From: Sorghum bicolor
Taxonomy: Eukaryota > Streptophyta > Magnoliopsida > Poales > Poaceae
Assembly: GCF_000003195.3 (NCBI RefSeq)
Contig: NC_012873.2
Location: 2,441,894-2,505,893 of the forward strand
Length of the DNA stretch: 64,000 nt
Direction: 5' to 3'
Shown here: positions 35,891 to 49,313 of the stretch, piece by piece
Layout: the number at the start of each line of letters is the position of its first letter
How positions within the stretch are numbered: the stretch's first letter is position 1
Made by a program: the position numbers and the translations under genes
Notes under the pieces: generated by a model
Seen by the model: the letters and a program-made list of their open reading frames with translations, nothing else
The model's database searches: none
Told to the model about the DNA's origin: nothing

Positions 35891-37489
35891 TTAGTCAGTA
35901 GTCACTAATCCTATTCCTATCCCTCTCCTAACACCAAACTTGGGTGTAGCCTACCTGAACTGCACCGGTTAACGACTTCAACGCTGCAGCTGCACAGAGC
36001 TTGGGATCCTGTGTGCTTCGTGCCAAAGCCCAAAGCCAAAACCGAAGGCGTCAAGGTCAATGCAGAGGCGCGAACTCCGCGGAGGGAGAAGGAGAAGGGA
36101 ACAAGACGAGCAACAGGACAAGCCAACCAACCCTTTCCATTCCCAAATCTTCCAGCAGGTCCCCATTCGTCTCCAAGTCTCCGGTCTCGATCCCTCCCTT
36201 CCAGAACAAGACAGCTGACGCCGCCGCCCCCCGCCGGCCGCACCCGTCCATACCTCCGGCCGGCCAACCGTCTCCTCTCCCGTCTGTCCCGCTCGCTACT
36301 CCGCTTATTCGTCACCTTCGCCCCGGCGCTCAGATCTCCGCCGCGCCTCCTCCGCTTGATTCCTCCACCCCGCCCCCATTGCAGTGCGTGGGCGCACGAG
36401 GTACGCACGCTCGCGCCTCTTCCGTCCTCTCGCGCGGCCGCGGCGTGTCTAGGGTCGCCGATTCGCGTCCTGCTCCTCGGTTCGGTAGTCATCCCTGACC
36501 CGGAGGGCGCTTCGACCCACCCATGCGCATGACCCAGCAGTTGAAGAAGGCTTGGGATTGGCGCCGCATCATTGGTAGCGGGGGAATCGGGACAGTAAGG
36601 GCTACTTTGGCAGCCATAGGGTAACTGGGATATGGGTATCTGGAGCCGTGGGGGTTTTGTGGGGTTTTAGATATGGTGGTGATACTTGGTTCGAGGCTTC
36701 GAGCAGATATACTGTTGGAATTTGATTCCCTCCTCCTTTTCCTGGTTCCATCCATTGATGCTGGCTGGGTTGAGGTGACACTCGCCTTGGTCACTGGTCC
36801 CCGTGTAGCAGCTAACTTTGCAGCATTTTCTAGTTGTGGCTGACAAAATCTAGTGCGCTGAATCCAGCTGAATTGGTTAATCCGTGTCAAATCAAAACTA
36901 TGAACAACAGTAACAGGCTCCCAACATAGGATGGGACCATACAGCTGCTTTACCTGTCAACTCCAGTAAAGTAGATGGAGCAATCAGGCATCAAATATGA
37001 AACCATGTAACCCAAAACCTTTCGAAGTAAAGCAGATGGAACAATCAGACATCGAATCTGAAACCAAGTAACGCAAAACCAGTTGAAACCTAATGGTTTT
37101 ACTCAATAAACGTTGAAAAAACTAGGTGATCAAAGCATGAGGGCTAATCCTTGCTCTGATTAAGTGGTTAACATATACTAGGTTATTGAATATATAGCTT
37201 ATCATCTCCATATCTTAGAGACTGATTGCGATAGTCCTGAGCCCCTGATTACCGACCAAACTTTAGGTTTCAGTTAGCCATACTTAAAATCATCATGATA
37301 AATTCCGTGCATCTTCTTCTAATTGGCTTGATTTTTTACATGGTGTTGATTTATTTAACCTGTAGTTTATCTGTTTTAACCTTTCAGCACATGCTACTTA
37401 TTGGTACATGACTTACCTGCCATTTATCATCTTGCAGGACCTGGTTTATTCAAATGCCTGGCAAAATGCTTGCTTGGTGATGTCTGGCT

Positions 37490-39882
37490 ATGATTTGGGT
37501 GTTGTTTATCATGCAGTTGGCTTCTCATGGCACTCAAACAGAAGAAACAATGCAGTCTGTGCCCCACTGTGATCACGCAGAAGTGTTGGATTCGCAGCCA
37601 ACAAGTTCACAACTAAACCTGATAGAGAGATCAACAGAGCATCTAGCCTCATCTGAAATCAAGCCAGTTAGTGTTGATGATGACAATGAAAATGTTGATG
37701 CCAATGAAGAAACTCACCTTGTTATCCAAGACGTTCCTCAGTGCCGGATTTGCCTTGATAATGAAGGTTTACTCCATGACTATTAGAACTTTTCTTAGAC
37801 AGTTGTTAAGGAATTTGAAATGCCTTGTTATTTTTTAATATTCAGTTGTTTGTTTTGTTGCATACCCGCTTGGAGTAGGTGATGACTTGATTGCGCCCTG
37901 CCGTTGCAAGGGAACACAGAAGTATGTCCATAGGTCCTGTCTTGATAACTGGAGATCAACAAAGGTCTGGATTCTAGAGCATCTATTCTCTACACGGCAC
38001 AGACTTAAAGACACTTTCTAATCATCATTATTAGTCTAGTTGGCTCTAACCTAGTATGTTTGTAACACATCACCCAGGAAGGTTTTGCATTTTCACATTG
38101 CACTGAATGTCGAGCTGCATTCTTTCTTCGTGCAAATGTTCCTCCAGATCGATGGTGGTTAAGATTGAAGTTTCAACTTTTGGTTGTCAGGGATCACACA
38201 TTGATCTTCTTTATTGTGCAACTTGTAAGATACTCACACCTTTTATAGATACTTGCAACAGATCCAGTGATTCTGTATTAATATTATTTTGAGGTGCATC
38301 ATCTTTTCTCTTTCTTTTCTAGATTTCATTGATTTAGCTGCAGCTAGAAATACATATTAATTTTTCTGTTTTCCGCATTATTTAAAAATGAGCATCATGC
38401 ATGGTCCAAACTATTTGCAGTGTGGTCTGTTCATCTCCTTTCCCTTTCATCCTTGTGGGTTACTTTGAGCAAAAACATGGTATTCTTTATGATTACATCA
38501 TGGGAGACCAACACACAGTATTTTACAGATCAAGAAAGAGGCCTGGATGTTCATAGTGAACTGCGCACTTATATACATCTTTTTTCGCTCTTATAATCTT
38601 GTTTTTTCTTATTGTCTTTTAGGTAGTTGCTTTCATGGGTATGGTGGTTTACAGAGTTTATGGAGATGAACTGCGAGAAATGTTTGGTTATGAAGAGCAC
38701 CCATATGCTTTTTATGCCATGGCGAGTAAGTTAATTTAATGATTTTTCATAGTGACATCTACAGATCTATTGTGTGCATATTGTATTTTGGTCTCAACTT
38801 TAGTTTGGGAAATTTTCTGAACAGCTGCTTTACTTTGAAGCTGAATGAGAACCAATCAACCAATACTTCAGTAATCTGTTTTACTGGAACTGGAACTGCT
38901 TAATGCTGATTTAGATTCAATTTTCAATGCCATATGTTTCATGTAGCTAGTAGCTACTATTGGATATGATTTGTAATTAATGTTGCCTTATGTCTCTTAC
39001 CCATTGTGAGAAGTGAGGACTGTGTACATGTACTATCTTGGTGTAGTTCATGATATAGCATCTTTGAACCTTAAAGATAAAGGATCATTCGTTCTGTTTC
39101 ATGTTAATGTTTTATGGTTACACAGTATTACTAGTGTAATCATGGACACTATCTTGTATGATTCCACAAATTGCATACCAACCTAGTTATGGATCTTTTT
39201 TGGCAGTTCATAATTGCAGGTGGACATAGTTAACACAGAAATTTTATGTGCTCAAGATAAACCAGTGATGTATAGGTTAAGTCATTTGAAAAGTATGCAA
39301 GGCACATAGCTATAGCTCTGGCAGACTGGTTGAGAATGCAATGCTATATGTCTCTCCTTTGTTGTCATCTACTTGGATTATAACTGAACAAATTTGATCA
39401 TAGAAGCACTGATATGCATCTTTACCTTGTCAACTGCTGTATGTTTACATGAATTTGAAATTTTACCTGTAGTTCACATGAAATGCTTGTCAAGGAAAAA
39501 GATTAATGTTTGAAAAGTTGTTCAAATTGCAGCACTGGCTATTGTTTTGGTTGGTTTGCTGTATGGGTTCTTCATTGCTATAATATGTGGACAGAGGATA
39601 ACTGAGCGGCATTACCATGTTCTTGCAAAGCAAGAGTTAACCAAGGTTTGTGAAAGCAAGAGGAAAATTCAGCAAGTTGGATTGACTTATCTTTTCTCCT
39701 TATAGTTTATTGTCTTCTCATTTAGCCCATAAAACCTGTATTAAATATTCTGCTTGACATTTGTTATTCCGAATTACCGATGCTGTCAGGAGTATATTGT
39801 AGAGGATCTTGAAGGAGCTGACCAAGTGCCAGACCTTGATCCTAACCATGTTACAGAGTTGAAGATATTAGGACTATATTGA
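37490..39882 (+). CDS. RING-CH (C4HC3) membrane E3 ubiquitin ligase, 6 coding exons
   Basis: Coding exons 37490-37766, 37879-37964, 38078-38224, 38623-38725, 39533-39645 and 39790-39882 give about 272 residues. The RING-CH finger is complete: C85, C88, C100, C102, H110, C113, C129, C132. Two hydrophobic segments follow at about 161-180 and 203-223, then a short tail ending ILGLY. This is the layout of MARCH-like plant RINGv proteins (At1g11020/At2g22120 type), which ubiquitinate targets from membranes. A non-coding 5' exon probably ends at 36400 (CACGAG|GTACGC) inside a CpG-rich island (about 36080-36500) and splices to 37438. The exon then contains two short upstream ATGs out of frame before 37490. 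The in-frame ATG at 37511 is an alternative start (265 residues). A GCAG at 37511-37514 could also serve as an alternative acceptor. A splice donor just after the stop (about 39906) suggests a spliced 3' UTR. Confidence 0.85.
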
Positions 39883-42800
39883 ACATAGCTGCATATAACA
39901 CCAGGTATGAAATTTTGCTCTTATTTCTTTAAAATATTTACTTACCTGGTCTCTTGTTATTTACTTCTATAGAAAAGTATCTCTTTTTAGCATGTAGGTG
40001 GAAGTGTACTAAAGTTCTCAAACAACAGTAATCAATTTGAAGTGGGAAATGTTTCTTATTCAAGTTTTTTCTTAAGCCTGCACAATTGGTTAACTTCTAC
40101 AGTTTTGTTTGATTGTGTTGCCTAAATTGTCACCCACCATGATTCGTGAATATCTTCATGGTTCCTAAAATCTGGAGTACTTCTCGTGTCCTTTCCTTTG
40201 CACATCCATGGTCATAGGCATACATAATGGGCTCCCAGGCACCCAGTCATATCTGCATCAGTGTGTGATGAGTTCAGTCAGGTGGGTATTATGTTCGAGC
40301 CAAGGGTAAAACAGTCAATGGACAAACGTTTTTTGGTTGAGAAAAAAAATGAAAAATAGATAAAGGAAGAGGTTAGTAGTGTTTATGAACTATGAAGCAA
40401 AAGCTCCACTGTGGTTATTCTATGGACTGGACACAAAGCTTAGGGGTGGTGTTCTGAGGATTCCATGTGTTACCAATGGCACCCAGGTCACCTGTGGTTT
40501 TCCTTGGATCCAATAACTTTTTTGCAGAGCACTATCCATTGGACCATGCATGTGACATCTGGATTGAAGTAACTTGAGGGACACAACACTTGTTTGTTTG
40601 TACTAGGAATGCATTTTTTCCTCGAACATGCAGCAGAACTGTGTGCCATTATTATTAAGGAGGAGAAAATGAGTCTTAAGTCTAAGAAGACTTGTGCAGT
40701 CCCTTCTCCATTTGGGTGAGCTATACATAAGGGCGCACCGAACAAAACTATATTACAACCATCAACCAAACAAAACACTCACGGCCATATGCTACTAAGG
40801 CCTGTGCCCCCTCTTCCCACCCACCCAGCACACCACATTTTATCCTCATCTCCAGTGCCTTGCATGACAATGCTAAAATTAGGTGATACACCCTCAAAGA
40901 TGCAAACCAATCCTCTGTTTCCATATCTACCATTCCTCCAACACGGCCAATGAATTAAAAGCCCTTGCGCTGCTGTTTAGGGACTTGTTGCAAGGCTTGA
41001 CGCCACTACAAGGTGAAAACAAGATCATCTGAACCTGAGTTAGCTGCTGCAATCCCACCAAGGATAGCACTGAGACCCAGACACTTCTTGTGAACACACA
41101 TGAAGTGTTGCACATTTTCTTCTCGATCACACAGTGAGCAGCACATAGGGTGATTAAAGGCCATGATTGGCCAAACAGTCAGCAGTCCAACAATGATTGA
41201 GTGAGGCTAACACCACAAAAAAATGCAGTGAGGTGGAGCCCAGGTTCTCCAAATTTCCTTCCGTGGTTATGTATGTATGTTTACTGAGTTGCTCATCCTG
41301 AATCCGTCAATTTTGAATGCCATAAGGAGCCGTTCTAACAAGCTGAAGTAGATTTTACAGGAGAAGCACAGGGCTAGAAATATCTCAACAAAAATATCAT
41401 TTAAATAATCTTGATTTCCTCCAATATGCATAGGCATGTTGCAGGTAGGAAATAAGATAGGCCTGTTGGTTTGAAGAATCTGGTGTAGAAATATAGAATA
41501 TCGAGGGAAAACTTTTCAGCTTGGTGGCATGTAGTCAACAGATTTGGGTTTCACTTTCACCTTTCATCTTCATATCCAGAAACCAATTTGATCCAGTCCC
41601 TTGGGCATGAGGCTTCTAGTGCCCAGATTCAGACATACTCTGTTTTTATGTATGTCAATATGTCATGGAAAGAGTGCCTGATAATTCAAATATGCAAAAC
41701 CTACATATGACGGCCATGTATAACGCTTACAATGAATACTGTTTTTGCAAAAAAAGAAGAAGAAGAAGAAGAAAGAACCATTACTTCAATTATTTATCTG
41801 GTAAGGACAGTAATTAAATACTACGGCAACAACAAATCAAATGTTGAACAAGGAGTTGTCTTTATCAGCAGAGTTGAAGCCACGTTGGGATTAGGGGGTG
41901 CAAATGCACCCCTAAAAAAATGTTAAAACAATGATTTTGTCTAATTTTTCACCATATATGTACCCACTGTGGCACATGTATATGCATCCACAAGGCAAGA
42001 GCAACCCCTCTCATTCACTCTAGCTTCACCACTGTTTATCAATAGAACTTTGGTGCCTCCATTGACCACAGTTCAGGTTACTAAATAGCCCTCCCTTTCG
42101 CTTTCTTCTTTTTACTCCCTTGAAACAAAGATGATTGGTGTAAATTGTAGTCTGAAGTATCAGCAGTAATGATGTCCAATAAGTGTGAACATTCAAGAAC
42201 TATTAAAACAGAATTACATGTCAAAGGTGTATGCTGCTATTTTCACTCGCAGCTATTTCAGCTGGACCATGTCATGGTTGGTGCAATTATTATGTGTAGA
42301 CATGTCATTTAATGTTGTTGGGATACAGTGTTGATGCATCTGAATCAACGGTTCACGATGAGGTACTACTTCCTCTGTTATCCAGTACAAGCTGCTGGAT
42401 TGCTACTGCATAGACAGCTGTGTAAGGATGGACATAGTTGTTGAAGTTACCAAAAATGGGTTGGGATAATTATTTGAGAATCAATGCTCTCGCCTCCTGA
42501 TTACCATTTGATTCATCTATAGAAGTCTTGAATAGTTATGATGCTCTGTTGTTGGGAAATCACACATTTGTCACACTGCCTAACCACCTAAAAATGTGCG
42601 GATCTCTTGTAAATTTTTCAGGCACTCAATCTTCAATTAACTTGTATATTCTTTTCCAGATAAACATTGATGATGAATCGGGAAAAGCATACCGGAAACA
42701 AATCCTAGGTCGATGCTGCAAGAAATACATTTATCAGTCCACTTCACCTGGAGACGTGCAAAACGGGCCTTTGCGTAGCCCATAAATTCTTGAGAAGCAC

Positions 42801-45495
42801 AACACACTTGCTCATTTGAAGAGCAACATTTGAAGATTCTTTTGTTCCAATTCCAATGTAGGTTTGATAGCTCTCAAACAAGATAATAACATTATGGTAG
42901 AAGTGCTAGGATGATGGTCTGAATGGACATTTTTGTAAAGTAGTAGCATATTTCTTTTCTCCCTTGCTTCAGGTACACATTAAGCACATAACAGCTAAGA
43001 TGCAAATGCTTCGTTTGTTGTACATACCCTGTAAAACTTTACTGCCAAACTCGCAATCCTTTGTCCTTTGATTATTTTGATCGAATCGATGAACTAAATA
43101 ATATAACCTGGAGCTGGAGGTGCTCAAAAGTCTGTACGTGTTGCAACGCTCTTCAGAAAATGGGATCGATGTGGGCTTGTGCTGGATTGCTTGACTTTGC
43201 TGCCATCATAATTTGGTCTGCACATGGGTGCATCTTTTTTTCAATTGTTTGTTACGTACATTTTTCTGAATTTTCTATGGTTGCTAGTACCTTGGGACTT
43301 GGGATGTGCTGCTGAAATCAGGAGCACGCTTGCTGCTTGCACGAGGATACTCCTGCCTTGCTTGCATTACTATTTACTATTATTAATAACACGGCAGGCA
43401 CCTGAAGGTGGTGATCATCAACAGTCCTCCTGTGGAACCATCTCATTGCAAAAGCTATAAAGATCCTAAATTTCCAATATATGTATGGAGCCTGTTATGA
43501 ATTAATACTAGTAATCGTACTTTTTTCCCTCTAGATTTAATTAATATATGCTGTTAAATGACGATGAGAGTGAAACTGACCATGGTGACTTGTTAAAAGA
43601 ATATTCCAGGTCCAGGCAGAGCTGCCGCAGTGCCTGTCAAGCGTGTGAATAGCCATCATGGATCTGCATGAACTTTCTCCAGAAAATGCCATGATGTCAC
43701 CACGACAACTGTAAGTTATGTTCTTCTAACTTTATTTATAGTGCTATCAATTAGCCATGATCCCATGAATCCTTGAACTAAAACTCTTCCGGAAACCTTG
43801 GCTGGGTTGCTGAAGAAGCAACATTATGTTTGACTCTTGTTTCCTAACAAAACACATGAACACCGATCCAATCTTGTAGTTTCTTATGTAAGGTATTGGG
43901 TCAACTGCACCGAGTTTGCCAAAAATTTGCTTGACTTCCTAGCTCTTGACAAAACTATCATGCTCCAGCATCAGCACGTTCACCGCAACTAAAACAAGGG
44001 AATCTTTCTCGTTTTTCACATCAATAAGGTAGTTTATTACTTCGAGTCCAAGTTAATTGAACTTGCTAAGACAAGATTCAAGCCTTTGCTGGGGGTTAAA
44101 GGCCCACTAATGGTGTTCCTAAAGCTGACTGTGGCAAGAGCCAGGAAGCGAGCAACCATGTGGATGTGGCAAGAGAAAAAGAGATTGTACCATTACTTTC
44201 CATGATATGCAAGCGTATAGTAACTGAATGACACTGATGATGATGCATGACAGCGTGAGCTTGGTGATGGATGTGAGGTACAGACAGTGGCATGTCCAGT
44301 CCTATGGCAAAAATAGACCCAGTTGGAGTATTGGACTCGAACTCTTTGATTAGGTGGAGACATTATGACTAGATTTGGGCATTGATTAGCTCACTAATAA
44401 ATTCATTCATGAATGCGAATTTCAGTTTGTTCCATAATTAAGACCTGGAAGCTGTGGGAGTATTTGCATATTTATGTTATTAAATGCGCAGTTAACTAAT
44501 AGTTACAGCCTTCATGGCCAATGAGAAGGTACCTAAGCAGAGTTACTACTTAGTAGCTCTGGTCTTGTCCAATTGAAATTTTGCCGAACAAGTTAGCTTT
44601 TTGTTAGGCCCATGCTTTCCTCATTTGATTATGGGACCCTCTGGCTGAACAGTTTTGTAGCATTGCCTCTTCACTGTTCATCTTATCACATAATCAAAGG
44701 CCAACTGTTTTGCTACAGTGCCATATATCACAATACTCAATGAATTTACAAGCAAATTTAAGATGCATATATATCAATATATGTGCCTTCAGTTTTCTTC
44801 CATAAACATATTGATATACACACGTACTACTTTGGTTAACAAACAGACAAAAACTTGATTGGTTTATAGCTGGGAGTGAAAAGGTTGCAGCAAAGTCAAG
44901 AAGTACGTTGCTAGATGCATGATTGTGATATGAAGTGACGAATTTCATTGAAAACTGACATTTTCGAGAGCCAGCCATGACATATGTCATATCACAATAT
45001 GTTACTCCTTTTGACCTGTACATCTCTTCAATCACCCAATTGAGTTGTTGAAGGCTTATCTCAATGAGGAATAACATGTATCTTTCAAGCACTGTAGTTC
45101 AACAGTTTTTTTTTATGGTCATGTAGTTCAACAGTGGGTTTGGTTTTCTAGGTTTTACAATCCCTGGGCCTTATTTGCAGGGGTGGAGACAAGGGGGGCA
45201 GGCAGGGGCCCATGGCCCCCCTATGAATGTGAAATATTTTTGAAATTCGAATAAAATTTGAAAATTTAACACTGCCCCCCCACCCCACCCCAAACACACA
45301 CACAACATTCAAAAAAGTAACTTCATGGCTCCGCCCCTTCTTATTTGTATTGCATATTGATATGAAGAGAGACAGATGAAACATATGAACCATCTAGAGT
45401 GGTAGTGTCCATACTCCATAAAAAATATTATTTGCAAGCAGTTAATCAGTTAAACTATATTCATCAGAAAGAATTAATTGATGGGGAAAGTGTTA
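39883..45495. other. Gene-poor stretch downstream of the RING-CH gene
   Basis: I find no supportable coding gene. Parts are probably 3' UTR exons of the RING-CH gene; for example, the block starting at an AG near 42661 has exon-like composition, but it is not conserved to my eye. Segments at about 41880-42030 and 45180-45330, with strings of C or CACCCC near GGGGT, look like worn retroelement pieces. Confidence 0.35.
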
Positions 45496-45702
45496 GGATA
45501 CTCACAATGCAAGACTCTATCATAGAGTCCAAGACAATTAATTACATATTATTTATGGTATTTTGCTGATGTGGCAGCATATTTATTGAAGAAAGAGGTA
45601 GAAAAAAATAAGACTCCAAGTCTTATTTAGACTCCAAGCCCACATTGTTCGAGGTAATAAATAACTTTAGACTCTATGATAGAGTTTGCATTGTGAGTGC
45701 CC
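45496..45702. mobile_element. Tourist-like MITE (GGATACTCACAATGCA family)
   Basis: A 207-bp foldback. The left arm GGATACTCACAATGCAAGAC with CTATCATAGAG pairs with the right arm CTCTATGATAGAG and TGCATTGTGAGTGCCC. TTA flanks both ends (45493-45495 and 45703-45705). Confidence 0.85.
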
Positions 45703-48526
45703 TTAGTGTTTGTTTCCCTAGTGTCATAGTAAAGAACTATCAAAAGATTAAGGATTCTTAACCAAGTAAGCCAGACAAGTTCCTTTGGTTTTTCCTTGCA
45801 AGATCGAAAATGCTTCGAAAAAGGGATTGCAAAAAGGTCTGAAACAGAATGAAAGATGGAACAACGCATTTACAATCTGATAATATTGCTTTAATCCTTT
45901 CAGGGTAAGCTAACAGCCGCCTCACCACACGGCATAGCATTATGCTGCCATAATAGAGTCAAATTGGTGAATTGATACCGATGCCTCGAGCCAGTTGTTG
46001 TATATGAATCAGGCAATGGTAGTGGTAGTCACATCCAATGGATACCCAGAAGCTTCAAATACTCCAAAAAAAGTTTGGATTGTTGAGTAAACATAGCTAA
46101 AGTTATACGCAATCATATCCTCCCAACCAACCCAGAAATACTAAATTCCTCCATTTCTAGAATGTGAAGAGCGACCGTTGTCTGAATACACTAGCTTTAT
46201 TACTGAAAATACCATGAACAGCCTTTCAAGAAGGTAAAAGCATTCTTGTAACCAGGACTTGGTTTGTGTAACTTTTGTCTTTGAGTTTGTGCATCCAGCC
46301 ACAGGCCATGATCTTCATTGGCTGGTCTCCAGATGTCTGCAAAGTGCAATAGAGCACTGACTCTGAGGGTCGCTTCTACTTGCTCTTCCAGGTAAATTCC
46401 TACCCCATCCTTCAGCCCCCATGAATGCACATTGCCCCCACTCTTATGGCATTGCAACTGCTTGCTTTTACACACTCGGTTGCCTTCCCCTTGAACACTA
46501 GAAACAAAACCCTACCTCTTCACACACTGACCATGGCAATCATCTTTCACCACGGAACGGCGCAATAATGCCGCATTTCCACCTTCCATTTGTGCACATA
46601 GCGCGTCGTCAAAACTATACAAAAGGGCGAAAAAACAGGAGGGTAACAGACCAACCAAGGTAAGTTTATATGTGGGGAGAGGAGTATAGGTGCTTTACAG
46701 AGCAGTATGTATGCAGTATCAGCTACATCTGGTTCAAAGGCAAGATGCAATGTGCATGTGAGTGTGCACATTATTTGGTTTTATCTTTTCCGTTTGCAGA
46801 AAAGGTGGAGCCAAAAACAAGGATAAAGCCGGCCGACCACGCATATTTCTCTGTTCCTGATGGTTACCTGCAACATGGAATGCAAGGGAAGCAGACAAAT
46901 GTAATCGGATTCTGCCAATTGTCTATACAATTCTTAGGTAGAATCAAATGGTTCGGGTCTTGCGAATTTTTAATCTTGGTGCTTTATGCTTTTGTGGGAA
47001 AAGTTTGAAATTCGTCAGAGTTCAGTTCAGCATCCGGTGCAGTTCTACGTGGGGATTAATTGGGGGATCGTCTTTATAAAGCGCGGTTCATCTTTCAATC
47101 AACTTATTCCTTGCTTGTTTCAGTTTAAAAACCTAACAAAATGCAACTTTCAATCAATTAAAATTCTACCGAGGACCTTCCGTGATATGTTTTTTTTTAA
47201 CTCTTTTCCCTGTGAAAGGGAAGATTGAAGTGCAGAAAATCCTTTTACATCCACATTTCATATTATGCACTTCGACAACTTGTAAATTGAACTTCTAGTC
47301 CTTCAAAGGATTCAGTTAACAATGACTGAATCTGATCTGGGGACCTGTACAAACTACTGACGGAGCAATGTGATTGAACATGAACACAGCAGCCTTTGTC
47401 TCCAAGCCTCCCCCATATGTATGAGTGCTAAGCATCACGCATCACCGGCCACATGGGCATAGGCGACACACAGACAGATTAGTACATGCATAACCCATGT
47501 CCTAAGCAGTATTCAAGCGGGTACAAGTACAGTTTTGCCTTGGTTTCCGTAATAAGGAATCAAGAGACCATATTTAACTCTTTTCAGGCCATATTTACGC
47601 TTGATAGATCGTGTGTACACGAATCACCATGCCACCATGCTTTGATAGGATCTGAGCTACTAATACACTGTTAAGAAATTCTTATCATTGACAAGAAACA
47701 GTCTTATGCCACATTTAGCGCACTTTGTGCTATATAAATTTTGCTCTTTATTCTATGGGCCTTTATTCCAAATTTCCAAGTCTTATTCGGCTACTTAATT
47801 CTATCATTTTTCAAAAGTTTTTATTCTGCATAACCTTCGCATCTCCAGGTAAGATATTTTCTAGGCTTATTAGTCATATTTGTGGTGCAGACTCATTTTA
47901 CACAAAAAAAAAAGATTCTATATATTCTTTACTCGTATTCTTTCCCCCACATTATTTCTCTGCAAATATATAACCAAGAGAAAAACCTGACAACCCCACA
48001 AGCAAATGAAATTCCATAGTCTCCTGGCCACTGATTGTAGCTTTTGGAGCAATGTCTTGTCAGGTTTCCCTAGGTCTCATCTCATGTGTGTAGTGTGTAC
48101 TGCATGGACCTGCCTTTGGACTCAAGTGAAACTATGATCCAAAAGCAACAATCACCGGCATTGGGATTCTTTTCCTCTTTGCAATGACACACAGTTCTCC
48201 TGCGTGTTAGTTACAAAAAATGATTACTTTGCTCTTTGCTTTACTCTTTGTGTAAATTACAAGTGCCAGATGTGTAAGAACAGAGGTAACTCATGTTAGG
48301 GTACATAGTATAACAAGGAGAAAATATCTTCTCTGGCTTCTCCAACCCTCCACACATCTTTATTAGTATAACAAACAAGCAGAACTTTGGCACACCAAGT
48401 GATGGTAAAATATCATTAAGTAATGCAGTGACTCTGGTGCCATGCCATCAAGTACCTGAAGAATCTTGAGAGATACCACCACCACCAAGAAAAACAAAAT
48501 TCCACTGTTCTTGTTCTACTTCTACA

Positions 48527-48547
48527 GGGGGGGGGGGGGGGGGGGGG
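48527..48547. repeat. Poly(G) run, 21 bp
   Basis: An uninterrupted G21 homopolymer on the plus strand, a potential G-quadruplex and a likely assembly-error spot. Confidence 0.9.
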
Positions 48548-49252
48548 CATTCCCTATTATATCTGCTGGCTTCCCAGTTTCCCTCCTGCAAGCAACATGC
48601 AGTTTGTTTATAGAGAAACGAAATGCAGAAACATATGCACGCCAGGTTGCCAGATCAAGCAGAAAGATGGGTGAATGATTTGCTTTACTAAGAAGAAGAA
48701 AACTTGAGAAATGTACCCATTTATACACCCACCATATCAGGAGGGATTCATTTGTGCATGCCTTAAATATACACACTATTCGTCTAAACGATCGTTTAGC
48801 CCGTTTACACCTATCTAAATGCTGGCTGCTTTACTCGTTTAAGTGGCCATTTTACCTGAATAATAGCTAAAAGGAAGGTGACTGGTTGTTTGCTGTTTAA
48901 CATTTAGGATAACATTGCGTATAGATCATTTAGCTAGCACTATTGCTGATGCTGAGTCTGAAACCCTTGAACTGGCAGTGAGGTCCTTTTCTTATCCACT
49001 GCCTTTCAGATGATCCTCGGCGCATCTGCCGCCGACCGGCGACCGCCTCAACGGCGACATTGGCCAGGCCAGGGATGGAGAATATTCCGGGCGTCTCTTG
49101 ACATATCCCCCTCTGTGTGGATGGATGGATGGATGGAGAGGAAGAAAGGTGGAGGCTTGGCCTGCAAGGAGGTGACCACATCCTTGGCCTCGAGCCCTTG
49201 ATTCCCTCCCATTGCAGAATGGCTTGGGCAGCAATCCCCTCCCCTGTTCCCC

Positions 49253-49255
49253 TGT

Positions 49256-49308
<53 letters not shown>
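49253..49308. repeat. Compound microsatellite (TG)14(AG)14
   Basis: About 28 bp of TG followed directly by about 28 bp of AG, ending in GCGAGC. Compound dinucleotide repeats of this kind are usually length-polymorphic. Confidence 0.95.

Positions 49309-49313
<5 letters not shown>

Noticed and set aside
43560..43700. Possible box C/D snoRNA or miRNA precursor
   Set aside because: Only loose GATGAGAG and CTGA words; no terminal stem or hairpin I can defend.
46797..46900. An exon-like block (KVEPKTRIKPADHAY) after a TTTGCAG
   Set aside because: It stands alone with no neighbouring exons in phase and no family I can recognise.
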